Part shown: positions 43,512 to 52,426 of the stretch, in pieces
How positions within the stretch are numbered: position 1 is the stretch's first letter
Layout: the number at the start of each line of letters is the position of its first letter
Source of the DNA: Streptomyces pseudovenezuelae
GTDB taxonomy: Bacteria > Actinomycetota > Actinomycetes > Streptomycetales > Streptomycetaceae
Length of the DNA stretch: 64,000 nucleotides
Reading direction: 5' to 3'
Assembly (NCBI RefSeq): GCF_001513955.1
Contig: NZ_KQ948153.1
Span: forward strand, 348,575-412,574
Notes under the pieces: generated by a model
What the model saw: only the letters and a program-made list of their open reading frames with translations
Told to the model about the DNA's origin: nothing
Database searches by the model: none
Position numbers and translations under genes: made by a program

Positions 43512-45134
43512 CTACCAGCGGTAGACCGAGTACACGTCCATGCACTGTCCGGTGTCCGAGCCGTTGATGGCGTCCGCGTTGCCCGGCACCTCGCCGGCCC
43601 TGGCCTCGGACTGCTTCGGATACGCCGTCCCGGTACGCCAGTCGGCGCCCACGACCACGGTCACCCCGGAGACGTCCGTCGACTTCTTCACCGAACTCAG
43701 CGGAATCTTGAGGGACTTGGCGACGCGCTGGGCGTCGCCCTCCAACTCGGCGCTCGGGTAGCGCACGACGGTCCGGTCCTCGGAGAGCCCCGCCGTCGCG
43801 TCCTTGGACGCCCGCGAGAAACCTTTCCGCACGAGCTCCTCGGCGATCGTGCCGGCGCGTGCGCCCACCGGGCCGAGCGTGGAGGTCGCCGTCGCGTTCT
43901 GCACGAGGACCCCGATCTCGTCGTCCGGCGCCGAGGGCTCTTTGGTGGGCCGGGCGGTCTTCGTCCCGCCCGAGGACCCCTTGCCGTTCTTGTCGAGGGG
44001 CACGTCGTCGCGGAGCATCTCCCACAGCCTGTCGGCGTTCGCGCCGTCGGGCACCACGTGGTCGCTGTTGCGCGGGTCCGGGACGTTCGGCATCGTCACC
44101 GAGGTGATGCGGTCCGTCGGCACCGACTTGAGCTGCGTGCCCAGGTCGTAGAGCTGCTTGACCGAGCCGATCTCCTCGGACACCTGGAGGGACTTCGTGG
44201 CCGCCTCGGCGAGGTCCATCAGCCGCGGGGTGTCGGTGAAGACGTTCTGCCCCTTCAGCGTGCGGATCATCGAGTTCAGGTACATGTGCTGGGCCCTGGC
44301 CCGCATCAGGTCGCTGCCCCAGGCGTGCCGGGTGCGCAGCCACTGCAGGGCCTGCTTGCCCTGGACCTTGTGCGTGCCCTTCGTCATCTTCAGCCCGGAG
44401 CCGCCGGGCACCGCGGCCGTCGGGCGGTCCCACACGTTCTGCCGCACGCAGACGGAGACACCGCCGATGGCGTCCGCCATCCGCACCACGCCCGAGAAGT
44501 CGATCGTCATCCAGTGGTCGATGTAGACACCGGTGAGGTTCTGCCAGGTGGCGAGCGTGCAGCCGGCGCCGCCGCGGGCCAGGGAGAGGTTGATGATGTC
44601 GGTGGTCGCCGGGTACGTCTTCCCGGTGTCCGGGTCCGTGCACTTGGGGATGTCGACTCGGGTGTCCCGCGGAATGCTCACCATCGCCGCGCTCTTGCGG
44701 TCCGCGGACAGGTGGATGAGCATCTGCACGTCGCCCAGCGGCGGGTTGCCGCGGTTGTCCCTGCTGCCGCCGAGTTTCACGTTCTCGTCGGAGTTACGGC
44801 TGTCCGAGCCGATCAGCAGGATGTTCAACGGCGTCTGCCCGGCCGCGTTGGCCTCGGCCTTGCGCGCCTTGGAGTCACCGCTGCTGCGCTCGCCCTTGCG
44901 GATGTTGCCGTTGAGGTGCTGGTAGTAGAGGTATCCGGCGCCGGCCGTGCCGAGTATCAGCACCGCGAGCGTGGTCGCCGACCAGCGCAGCATCCGGTGC
45001 TTGCGCATGCCGCGCCGCCGCCCGTGCCGACCGCCGCCGTCCCCTCCGCCGCCGCCCCCGCCGGCCTCCCGCGGACCTGGAGCGGGCCGGGAAACCGGCC
45101 GCGCCCCCTCCTCGTGCACACCGCTGTGCGCCAT
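43512..45134 (-). CDS. LCP-family wall-polymer transferase 5, with LytR_C domain (type A)
   Basis: A 540-residue protein of the same type as LCP gene 3: a Gly-rich lead, membrane helix (TTLAVLILGTAGAGYLYYQHL), LCP domain (LNILLIGSDSRNSDEN, GDVQMLIHLSADR, VSIPRDTRVDIPKC, VYIDHWMTIDFSGV, GGVSVCV, ALQWLRTRHAWG) and LytR_C (IGVLVQNATATSTLG...). It ends TGQCMDVYSVYRW. ATG 45134 with GGGGAG upstream is preferred to the frame's GTG at 45155. The one clear difference from gene 3 is in the substrate-side insert, so the two may attach different polymers. Confidence 0.9.
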   Translation of the reverse strand: MAHSGVHEEGARPVSRPAPGPREAGGGGGGGDGGGRHGRRRGMRKHRMLRWSATTLAVLILGTAGAGYLYYQHLNGNIRKGERSSGDSKARKAEANAAGQTPLNILLIGSDSRNSDENVKLGGSRDNRGNPPLGDVQMLIHLSADRKSAAMVSIPRDTRVDIPKCTDPDTGKTYPATTDIINLSLARGGAGCTLATWQNLTGVYIDHWMTIDFSGVVRMADAIGGVSVCVRQNVWDRPTAAVPGGSGLKMTKGTHKVQGKQALQWLRTRHAWGSDLMRARAQHMYLNSMIRTLKGQNVFTDTPRLMDLAEAATKSLQVSEEIGSVKQLYDLGTQLKSVPTDRITSVTMPNVPDPRNSDHVVPDGANADRLWEMLRDDVPLDKNGKGSSGGTKTARPTKEPSAPDDEIGVLVQNATATSTLGPVGARAGTIAEELVRKGFSRASKDATAGLSEDRTVVRYPSAELEGDAQRVAKSLKIPLSSVKKSTDVSGVTVVVGADWRTGTAYPKQSEARAGEVPGNADAINGSDTGQCMDVYSVYRW

Positions 45135-45219
45135 CCCCTGTCTCCCCACCCTCACGCCGGACGAACCGAAGGACCTGCCGTACGACTGGTTAGACGCACG
45201 ACAGGCCCTTCAGGTCACC

Positions 45220-46965
45220 TCACTTGGCGCACTCGACCTTGTCGGCCGTGGACTGCTGCACCCCCTCGGGTGCCTTCGTCGCCGTGGTGAAGGACACCCC
45301 GGCGCCCTTGAAGTCCTTGCCCAGGGTCAGGGTCATCGTGGGCAGGCCCTGGGAGTTGGTGACGCTCTTGCCGGGCTTCAGCGCGGAACCCGACAGGCCC
45401 ATGACGGCGGCCAGCCTGCGTGCCTGGTCGGCCTGGTCGGGGGAGTACTCCAGAGTCGTCTTCGCCAGCGACACGTCCGCGTTGCCGGCGTTCTCCGACT
45501 TCAGTACGCCCTCCTCGTTCTGGAGGTACTCCAGTTCGGCCTGCGCGCTGCCCGCCGCCGCACCGCCGTTGAGGATGCGCACCCGCACCTCGGAAGCGGC
45601 CGACTTGGTGCCCTTGAGCCGGGCCGCCGCCTCGGCCGCCTCGGCGTTCTTGGACGCGCTCGCCTTCTTCTTGACCTCGGTGAACGACACGTCGTTCTTG
45701 ATCATGTCGAAGACCGTGGGAGCCGTCGAGTCGTTGAGGACGACCGTCGCCTTCACCTTCTCCGTGGGGTTGTCGACGACCGGCACGGTGGTGAACGTCA
45801 GGTTCTTCACGTTCAGCTTGCCCAGCTCCAGGCCGAGGTCCTTCAGCTTGCCGATGCTGTCCAGCTGCGAGTCGACGGTCAGCGCCTTGGTGCCCGCCTC
45901 GGCCAGCTTCAGCATCTTCGCCGGGTTGGTGAGTGTGTCGTTCGACTTCAGCTTGCGCATCAGAGCGCTCAGGAACTGCTGCTGGAGCCCGATCCGGCTC
46001 AGGTCACCGCCGAAGCCGACCGAGTGCCGGGTGCGCACGAAGGCCAAAGCCTGCTCGCCCGAGATGACGTGGCTGCCCTTCGACAGCTTGAGCTTGGAGT
46101 CCTCGTCGTCGATGTCCTTGCCCAGGCAGACCTCGACCCCGCCGACCGCGGTGGTCAGCGTCTTGACCGCGTTGAAGTCGGCCACCATGAAGTTGTCGGC
46201 CTGGATGCCGGTGAGCTCGGTCACGGTCCGTACCGTGCAACTGGGGGTGCGTTCGTCCTGGCCCAGGCTGGTGTTGAAGCGGACGTTGTCCGTGCCCGGG
46301 ATCACCTTGGTGCTGCCGTCCTCCTGTGTGGTGGGGCAGTCCGGGACGTCGACGATCAGGTCGCGCGGGATGCTGAGCGCGGTCGCGTTCGTGCGGTCCT
46401 TGGAGACGTGCAGCAGGATCGTGGTGTCCGCGTGCCCGACGCTGTCCTTGTCGCCGTAGCTCTCGTTGCCCGCGCCGGTGCGCTTGTCGGTGCCGATCAG
46501 CAGGATGTTGATCGCCTTGTCCGACTGGAAGCCGCCGGTGCTCGCGCCGTCGTCGGAGACAGAGGTGATGTTCCCGTTGAGATGGCGGATGTAGAGGTAC
46601 CCGCCGCCCGCGGCGGCGACCAGCACGAAGGCCATCGTGCCGCCGGTCCACAGCAGCGCCTTCTTCGCCGAGGACTTCTTCTTGACGGGCCGGCGTCCCC
46701 GCCGCCCCGGCAGCGGCTCCTCGGGCGGCGCGCCCCGGCGCCTGCGCGGCGGCGGGACGCCACGGCCGGGGGCCACGGGCGTGGCCGTACGACCGGAGGG
46801 CGCGCCCGACCCGCTCGGGGACGGCACGGATCTACGGGGACCGGGAACACCTGACTGCGGTGCGGAAGGGGTCAGTCGCAGTTCGTATTCACCGGTGTGC
46901 GGGTTGAGTACCCACTGGTCGGCGGGGTCGATGTCGCCCGCCCGCCCACGGCCTTGTGCGTCCAC
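45220..46965 (-). CDS. LCP-family wall-polymer transferase 6, with LytR_C domain (type B)
   Basis: A 581-residue protein like LCP gene 4: N-terminus GRGRAGDIDPADQWVLNPH, a Pro/Arg-rich tail, a membrane helix and an LCP domain (INILLIGTDKRTGAGNE, ADTTILLHVSKDR, LSIPRDLIVDVPDC, GIQADNFMVADFNAV, GGVEVCL, ALAFVRTRHSVG). In the IDH position it has ADNF, so the usual His is Asn here. LytR_C is present (VRVRILNGGAAAGSAQ). GTG 46965 follows GGAGG. Whether the His-to-Asn change affects activity is not known. Confidence 0.92.
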   Translation of the reverse strand: MDAQGRGRAGDIDPADQWVLNPHTGEYELRLTPSAPQSGVPGPRRSVPSPSGSGAPSGRTATPVAPGRGVPPPRRRRGAPPEEPLPGRRGRRPVKKKSSAKKALLWTGGTMAFVLVAAAGGGYLYIRHLNGNITSVSDDGASTGGFQSDKAINILLIGTDKRTGAGNESYGDKDSVGHADTTILLHVSKDRTNATALSIPRDLIVDVPDCPTTQEDGSTKVIPGTDNVRFNTSLGQDERTPSCTVRTVTELTGIQADNFMVADFNAVKTLTTAVGGVEVCLGKDIDDEDSKLKLSKGSHVISGEQALAFVRTRHSVGFGGDLSRIGLQQQFLSALMRKLKSNDTLTNPAKMLKLAEAGTKALTVDSQLDSIGKLKDLGLELGKLNVKNLTFTTVPVVDNPTEKVKATVVLNDSTAPTVFDMIKNDVSFTEVKKKASASKNAEAAEAAARLKGTKSAASEVRVRILNGGAAAGSAQAELEYLQNEEGVLKSENAGNADVSLAKTTLEYSPDQADQARRLAAVMGLSGSALKPGKSVTNSQGLPTMTLTLGKDFKGAGVSFTTATKAPEGVQQSTADKVECAK

Positions 46966-47118
46966 GGTTGCTGAATCCTCCGTCGGCCGGATGCACCGGA
47001 TCGCTCACACTAGCCGTCCGATTCGCCGACAGGTTACGGCGGTGACGAATTCCACGTCCCTACAACCGGGCAATCCGCCCATTTGCTCGGACACCGCTTC
47101 GCCGCCTTGGGGAATGCT

Positions 47119-48303
47119 TTACCCGCAGGTGTCCTCGGCTGCCGTGTTGCCGCGGAACGCGGGGACTCCACCGCCGTTCTCAGTTTCTTCATAGGGTTCT
47201 TCGTCGTGAGAATGTTCTGAAACCTTCGGGGCTTTCTTCGTCACCTTCACCGGCGCGTCCTTGCGCAACCGTTCGAAAAGCCGCCGGGCCTCGGGTTCGA
47301 CGAGTTGATCACGATTGGAGTCGTAGACGTACGACTCCCGCGGCACGGTAAGGAATTGCACACGCTCCGTGGGGATGTGCCGCAGGCCGCGCACGAGTTC
47401 GTACAGCCCGCGCAGGCTCGCCAGAGCGGGATCGGTGGTGAGCGAGGAAGTCGCCGCGTCCAGCACGGGATAGAGCTTCACCGGATTCAGCAGAACGTCA
47501 TTGCTCTGCACCTTGTTGACGAGTGCCCCGAGAAAGCGCTGCTGGCGGTCCATCCGGTCGGTGTCGCTGCCGTTGCCGAGGGACTTGCGGGCCCGCACGT
47601 AGCCGAGCGCCTCCTCGCCGTTCAGCGTCACCCGCCCCGCCGGGAGCCGCAGCTCGGCCGCCTTGTCGTCGATCGGTTCGGCAAGGCAGACCGCCACCCC
47701 GTCGACGGCGTCCACCATGTCCTTGAACCCGTGGAAGTCGACCACCATGTGGTGATCCACGCGAATGTTCGTGAGTTTCTCGACGGTCCGGATGGTGCAG
47801 GCGGAACCGCCCTTCTGGAAGGCGGAGTTGAACATCGCGAACACGGGCTCGCCACGGGTCCCGTCCCGCCCCAGACAGGCCGGCACGTCCACCATCAGGT
47901 CCCGGGGCAGGGACACGGCCGTCGCGGTGCGCCGCCCGGCGGACAGGTGCAGCAGGATCGTGGTGTCCGACCGCTCGGTCCCCGAGTCCCGCCCGTACCG
48001 GGCGTTGCCGTCGCCCGACCGTGAGTCGGACCCGATCAGCAGGATGTTCTGCGCGCCCTTGACGAGCGAGGTCGGGCGCTCCTTCTCGTACCGGGCGAGC
48101 TCCGCGGCGGCGGCGTCGTCCGCGGTGATGTTCCCGTCGAGCTTGGTGTAGACGGCCCACCCCGCGCCGCCGGCGGCGAGGGCGAACACGCCGACACCGA
48201 CTCCGGCGCCGGCCAGCCGGCGCCGCCTGCGCCGCCGTATGAGCCCTTTCCCGCTCGCGGAGGACCCCGCGCCGGGCCCGAGGGTGCCTGCGCTGTCGGT
48301 CAC
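47119..48303 (-). CDS. LCP-family wall-polymer transferase 7
   Basis: A 394-residue protein with a membrane helix at about 33-52 and an LCP domain: QNILLIGSDSRSGDGN, SDTTILLHLSAGR, AVSLPRDLMVDVPAC, IRVDHHMVVDFHGF, VDGVAVCL, ALGYVRARKSLGNG and MDRQQRF. It lacks LytR_C and ends in an acidic, His-containing tail. Wall-ligase function is inferred from the family. GTG 48303 is first in the minus-strand LCP series; the gap to the next LCP gene is 153 bases, so internal promoters are likely. Confidence 0.91.
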   Translation of the reverse strand: MTDSAGTLGPGAGSSASGKGLIRRRRRRRLAGAGVGVGVFALAAGGAGWAVYTKLDGNITADDAAAAELARYEKERPTSLVKGAQNILLIGSDSRSGDGNARYGRDSGTERSDTTILLHLSAGRRTATAVSLPRDLMVDVPACLGRDGTRGEPVFAMFNSAFQKGGSACTIRTVEKLTNIRVDHHMVVDFHGFKDMVDAVDGVAVCLAEPIDDKAAELRLPAGRVTLNGEEALGYVRARKSLGNGSDTDRMDRQQRFLGALVNKVQSNDVLLNPVKLYPVLDAATSSLTTDPALASLRGLYELVRGLRHIPTERVQFLTVPRESYVYDSNRDQLVEPEARRLFERLRKDAPVKVTKKAPKVSEHSHDEEPYEETENGGGVPAFRGNTAAEDTCG

Positions 48304-48622
48304 GGCGGGGCCCCCTCACGGCGTACGGGCACGAGTGCGGTCTGCTCCTACGACGATGGCGTGAAAGGGGCGCCGGGGCCGGTCTCTACTGCTCCGCCCG
48401 GGTGACGGGTGCGAGCGCGGGCACCGCCGACAGTCGGCCGACGGCGGGACGGGACGGGGCGGCGGCGCAGGCGGTGAGAGGGGGCCGAGGGAGCGAGAAG
48501 GCGGGGCGGGGCAGAACTCCGGCCGCCTTGATCCGGGGCTCCCTCCGGTTCCAGGGGCCCGTCACCCGGCTCCCGGCTCCCGGGCCACCCGGGAAACCCG
48601 CGCCCGGCCCGGAACCGCCCGG
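48304..48622. other. Gene-free gap upstream of LCP gene 7
   Basis: 319 bases with no coding frame I trust. It must hold the promoter of LCP gene 7. At 48578-48594 TCCCGGG/CCCGGGA with a 3-base loop may end the transcript of the ligase-like gene. The rest is G/C-rich without a recognisable pattern. Confidence 0.45.
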
Positions 48623-49357
48623 TCACCGGCGGGTGGCCGTGACCCGCTCGCTCTCGATCCGCTGGGCGAGCGCCTCCTCGCCCAGTCGCTCCGCATGACG
48701 GCACAGCACCACGGACCCTCCCGTGGCGAGCGGCCCGAACAACCCGGCGCACACCCCGTCCCAGGTGTCGTACGGCAGGGCGGACAGCACCCGGTCGCCC
48801 GTCCCCTCCGCCCGGGCCCGCTCGACGACCTCCGCCCCGCTGAACTCCCGCCCGGCGACGACCAGCGCGGGCTCGTCCGGATCCACCGGAGCGAAGGGCA
48901 CGAACCGGTCGCCCTGCCCCGGCACCTCCACGGCGTAGTCGACGAACCCCTCCGGCGTCTGCGGGAACCGCCCGCCCAGCGGCCGCAGTGCCAGCGCGAC
49001 CCGCTCCCCGGAACACGCCCGGGCCGCCTCCAGCGAGTCCGGCCCGCTCACCACCACGTCGGCCGCGGCCGGATCCCCGCCGAGATCCGCGACCGCCCCC
49101 ACCGACGCGCAGGCCAGCAGCCACACGGCCGTCTGCCAGTGCGCGGGCAGCAGCAGCGCCACCCGGTCGCCGGGCGCCACGGCGAGGTCGCCCTGGAGCA
49201 GGTTCGAGGTCTTGGCCACCCAATTGGCGAAGGTGGCCACGGACAATTCGACACGTTCGCCCGTGGCGTCGTCGTAGAAGGTCACCAGGGGGCGGCCGGG
49301 ATCCGCGGCGAGCGCGGAACGCAGCAGGTCGGCAGGGGTGCGATCGGTGGCGTTCAT
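48623..49357 (-). CDS. Short AMP-binding (adenylate-forming) protein, TIGR03089 type
   Basis: A 244-residue protein resembling the N-terminal part of AMP-dependent synthetases (VTFYDDATGERVELSVATFANWVAKTSNLL, PGDRVALLLPAHWQTAVWLLACASVGAVAD), but far shorter than the usual 500 residues and without the P-loop-like TSGTTG core or the C-terminal lid. I recognise it as an actinobacterial family of unknown function. It is probably not a full ligase. It is divergent from the PGRP amidase gene. ATG 49357. Confidence 0.8.
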   Translation of the reverse strand: MNATDRTPADLLRSALAADPGRPLVTFYDDATGERVELSVATFANWVAKTSNLLQGDLAVAPGDRVALLLPAHWQTAVWLLACASVGAVADLGGDPAAADVVVSGPDSLEAARACSGERVALALRPLGGRFPQTPEGFVDYAVEVPGQGDRFVPFAPVDPDEPALVVAGREFSGAEVVERARAEGTGDRVLSALPYDTWDGVCAGLFGPLATGGSVVLCRHAERLGEEALAQRIESERVTATRR

Positions 49358-49462
49358 CCGCGAAAGCGTACGCGGGCAGCCGGCCGGACACCCCCGCACG
49401 GGGCCACCGGTTCGGCGCAACGGCACCCGACGGTCCGTCAGTTCCCCGATGGACAGATTTAT

Positions 49463-50908
49463 ATGACTATGTCCAGGATCATGAGCATGCGTGGACTTCT
49501 TGCTTCCTCGATCGGCGTCACCTGCGCGGTCGCCCTCGCCCTGCCCCTCACCTCGCCCGCCATGGCGGCGAGACCGGTGTCCCCGGCGGCCGTGAGACCG
49601 GTCACGGGCGCGGAAGCCCTCGGTGGCACCCAGTCGCTGCCCCTCGCGCCCCTCGCCTCCCGCGACCGCACCCTCGCCCCGGTCGCCGAACAGGGCCTGC
49701 CCCGCAGGGATGTACGGCACTTCTCCCTCGTGGGCGTGATCTGGGACGACCCGGACACCGTGCTGCACGGCCGCGTCCAGGTCCGCACCCGCGCGTCCGG
49801 CACCGACACCTGGTCGGGCTGGCAGGACCTGGAGACCCACAACGACGACGCCGCCGACCCCGGCACGGCCGAGCGCGCCTCCGGCCGCGTCCACGGCGCG
49901 ACGGCACCGCTGTGGGTGGGCGACTCGGACGGAGTGGAGGTACGGGTCCGCGCCGAGGCCGACCACAGGACCGAGGACACGGCTCGCGGCTCCCGTACGG
50001 CGGCCACGACCGCTCCGCTTCCGACGGGGCTGCGTCTGGAACTCGTGGACCCGGGGGAGAGCGCACCGGCGCCCGCCGGGCAGGAGGGCGCGGCGGGCGC
50101 ACCCCGGCGCGCCGTCGCACCCCGCTCGGCGCCCACCGCCCCGCCGGACGAGGTCCTCGCCGAGATGGACGCCTCCGCCGCCAACGCCGATCTCGCCGAC
50201 CCCGGTGCCACCGAGATCCCGGAGCTGGACCGGCAGCAGACCGAACAGGAGCTGTTCGCCCTGCGCGCCGGGGAGTTGACGGGGCAGCAGCGGGTGAAGC
50301 CGTACATCGGGCCGCGCCCGCGCATCGTCACCCGGCACGGCTGGGGCGCCGACGAGGGACTGCGCGAGCGGAAGTTCGTCTACACGAAGAAGGTCAAGGC
50401 GGCCTTCGTCCACCACACGGCGTCCGGCAACGGATACAGCTGTACGCAAGCGCCCTCGCTCATTCGCGGTATCTACCGCTACCACGTCAAGAGCATGGGG
50501 TGGCGGGACATCGGCTACAACTTCCTCGTCGACAAGTGCGGAAACATCTACGAGGGCCGGGCGGGCGGAGTGGCGAAGCCGGTCCTCGGCGCCCACACCC
50601 TCGGGTTCAACTCCAACAGCATGGGGATCGCCGTCCTCGGCAGCTTCGGCTCCAAGAAGCCGCCCGCCGCCGTGACGAAGGCCGTCGCTCGGCTCGCCGC
50701 GTGGAAGCTCGGCCTGCACGGCGCCAACCCCAAGGGCAAGACCTATCTGAAGTCGGGCGGTGGCAACCTCTATCCGAAGGGTAAGAAGGTACGACTGAAC
50801 GTGATCTCCGGTCACCGGGACGGCTTCGCCACGGAGTGCCCCGGATGGCAGCTCTATCGCAAGCTCGGATCCACCCGCACGACAGCCGCCCGTCTCCAAG
50901 GTCGTTGA
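49463..50908 (+). CDS. Secreted PGRP-type N-acetylmuramoyl-L-alanine amidase
   Basis: A 481-residue exported enzyme. A signal peptide (SMRGLLASSIGVTCAVALALPLTSPAMAA) precedes a beta-rich N-domain (FSLVGVIWDDPD...) and a linker. The C-terminal PGRP/amidase_2 domain (about 290-470) has RHGWGADEGLRE, AFVHHTASGNGYSC, GWRDIGYNFLVDKCGNIYEGR and ISGHRDGFATECPG, giving the zinc ligands H, H and C and the Tyr. It cuts the lactyl-amide bond of peptidoglycan. ATG 49463 is followed by in-frame ATGs at 49469 and 49481 with no clear ribosome site, so the start is uncertain. Confidence 0.9.
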   Translation: MTMSRIMSMRGLLASSIGVTCAVALALPLTSPAMAARPVSPAAVRPVTGAEALGGTQSLPLAPLASRDRTLAPVAEQGLPRRDVRHFSLVGVIWDDPDTVLHGRVQVRTRASGTDTWSGWQDLETHNDDAADPGTAERASGRVHGATAPLWVGDSDGVEVRVRAEADHRTEDTARGSRTAATTAPLPTGLRLELVDPGESAPAPAGQEGAAGAPRRAVAPRSAPTAPPDEVLAEMDASAANADLADPGATEIPELDRQQTEQELFALRAGELTGQQRVKPYIGPRPRIVTRHGWGADEGLRERKFVYTKKVKAAFVHHTASGNGYSCTQAPSLIRGIYRYHVKSMGWRDIGYNFLVDKCGNIYEGRAGGVAKPVLGAHTLGFNSNSMGIAVLGSFGSKKPPAAVTKAVARLAAWKLGLHGANPKGKTYLKSGGGNLYPKGKKVRLNVISGHRDGFATECPGWQLYRKLGSTRTTAARLQGR

Positions 50909-51082
50909 CGGTCGCTGGGACCGAGGAGACGACCGGGAGAGCACCTGGTACCACCCGTTTCACCGCTGTCGGGGGCAGGCGAGCATGCCGTACGGCCGCC
51001 CGGAGGCGCCGCACAACCGTCTGCATACACTGGCCGGTCGAAAGACAGTTCGGCCGGTCCCGGCAGGAAGCGGAGACGACAG

Positions 51083-52165
51083 GTGACAGAAGCGATCCTC
51101 CTGGTCGGCGGCAAGGGCACGAGGCTGCGACCCCTCACGGTCCACACCCCGAAGCCCATGGTCCGCGCGGCCGGCGTCCCCTTCCTCACCCATCAGCTGG
51201 CCCGGGCGAGAGCGGCGGGCGTCGACCACATCGTCCTCGCCACGAGCTATCTGGCCGAGGTCTTCGAACCGCACTTCGGTGACGGCTCCTCCCTCGGCCT
51301 CCACCTTGAGTACGTCACCGAGGAGGAGCCCCTCGGCACGGGCGGCGCGATCCGCAACGTGGCCGCCCGGCTGCACTCCGCCCCCGACGAGCCGGTGCTG
51401 ATCTTCAACGGGGACATCCTGACGGGCCTGGACATCAGGGCGCTGGTGCGCACGCACGAGACCACCGGCGCCGACGTCTCCCTCCACCTCACGAAGGTCA
51501 CGGACCCCCGGGCCTACGGACTCGTCCCCACCGACGAGACGGGCCGGGTCCTCGCCTTCCTGGAGAAACCCCAGAGCCCCGAGGAGATCGTCACCGACCA
51601 GATCAACGCGGGGGCGTACGTCTTCCGTCGCTCGGTCATCGACACGATCCCGCAGGGCCGGCCGGTCTCGGTCGAACGCGAGACCTTCCCCGAACTCCTG
51701 TCGGCCGGGGCCCACCTGCAGGGCATGGTGGACTCCACGTACTGGCTGGACCTCGGCACCCCGGCCGCCTTCGTGCGCGGCTCGGCGGACCTGGTCCTCG
51801 GCCGGGCCCCCTCCCCGGCGGTCCCCGGCCGCTGCGGCGACCGCCTGATCCTGCCCACGGCCCGTGTCGCCCCCGACGCCAAGCTGACGGACGGCACGGT
51901 GGTCGGCGAGGGCGCGTACGTCGCGGAGGGCGCCAGGGTCTCCGGCTCGACGATCCTCCCGGGTGCGGTGATCGAACCGGGCGCCGTCATCACCGACTCC
52001 CTGATCGGCACCAGGGCCCGAGTGGGCGAACGCTCGGTCCTCACCGGCACGGTCATCGGCGACGGCGCGATCATCGGCGCCGACAACGAACTGAGGGACG
52101 GCGCCCGCGTCTGGTGCGACGCGAAGATCCCGGCGGGAGCGGTCCGCTTCTCGTCGGACCAGTGA
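51083..52165 (+). CDS. Nucleotide-sugar pyrophosphorylase (mannose-1-phosphate guanylyltransferase type)
   Basis: A 360-residue enzyme: the nucleotidyltransferase domain (ILLVGGKGTRLRPLTVHTPKPM, LGTGGAIRN, LIFNGDILTGLDI, EKPQSPEEIVTDQINAGAYV) is followed by left-handed beta-helix repeats (VVGEGAYVAEGARVSGSTIL...). The GTG 51083 start follows GGAAGCGGAG. In actinobacteria the gene in this position, near fbiAB and whiB, makes GDP-mannose; glucose or another sugar cannot be excluded. It would supply activated sugar for the surface polymers handled by the neighbouring GT and LCP genes. Confidence 0.88.
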   Translation: MTEAILLVGGKGTRLRPLTVHTPKPMVRAAGVPFLTHQLARARAAGVDHIVLATSYLAEVFEPHFGDGSSLGLHLEYVTEEEPLGTGGAIRNVAARLHSAPDEPVLIFNGDILTGLDIRALVRTHETTGADVSLHLTKVTDPRAYGLVPTDETGRVLAFLEKPQSPEEIVTDQINAGAYVFRRSVIDTIPQGRPVSVERETFPELLSAGAHLQGMVDSTYWLDLGTPAAFVRGSADLVLGRAPSPAVPGRCGDRLILPTARVAPDAKLTDGTVVGEGAYVAEGARVSGSTILPGAVIEPGAVITDSLIGTRARVGERSVLTGTVIGDGAIIGADNELRDGARVWCDAKIPAGAVRFSSDQ

Positions 52166-52168
52166 AGT

Positions 52169-52328
52169 CAGCCCCTCCGGCGTTTGAGGAGCGGGGGTCC
52201 GCACGATCCAGCGTGTAGGGCGTTTGGGAAGCGGCGGTCCGCACCATCCAGCGTGTCGGGCGTTTGCGGAGCGCCGCTCCGCACCATCCAGCCCCTCCGG
52301 CGTTTGAGGAGCGGGGGTCCGGGGGCGG
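52169..52328. repeat. Four tandem 40-bp repeats
   Basis: Four contiguous 40-base units start at 52169, 52209, 52249 and 52289. Each begins CAGC, keeps GGCGTTTG at its centre and the later GGAGCG/GAAGCG and TCCG. Units 1-3 end CCGCACGATC or CCGCACCATC. Unit 4 runs into GGGGGCGGAGCCCCTGGG, the common Streptomyces 3'-flanking element. It starts three bases past the pyrophosphorylase stop. Units differ at about 5-9 positions. There are no spacers, so it is not CRISPR. Confidence 0.85.
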
Positions 52329-52426
52329 AGCCCCTGGGAGCGGGGTCGAAGGGGCGGCAGCCCCTGGAGGACGGGACGGGTAGGGGCGGCGGGGGCGAAA
52401 AAACCCAACGGCGCCCCACACACCGG
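52329..52426. repeat. Dispersed Streptomyces repeat with GGCGGAGCCCCTGGG and GGGGCGGCAGCCCCTGG
   Basis: Follows the tandem array without a break. GGCAGCCCCTGG-type imperfect dyads can fold into several hairpins. I recognise this from the 3' flanks of many Streptomyces genes. It may end transcription from both sides, since the pyrophosphorylase and the glycosylase genes converge here. Confidence 0.6.

Noticed and set aside
35267..48303. A complete polysaccharide biosynthesis cluster
   Set aside because: Only LCP ligases, one GT2 and a thioesterase are present. There is no flippase, polymerase or sugar-modifying set, so it is better described as an array of attachment enzymes.
52169..52328. 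Tandem 40-bp units as a CRISPR array
   Set aside because: Units abut with no spacers and no cas genes are nearby. They match a common Streptomyces 3'-flanking element.
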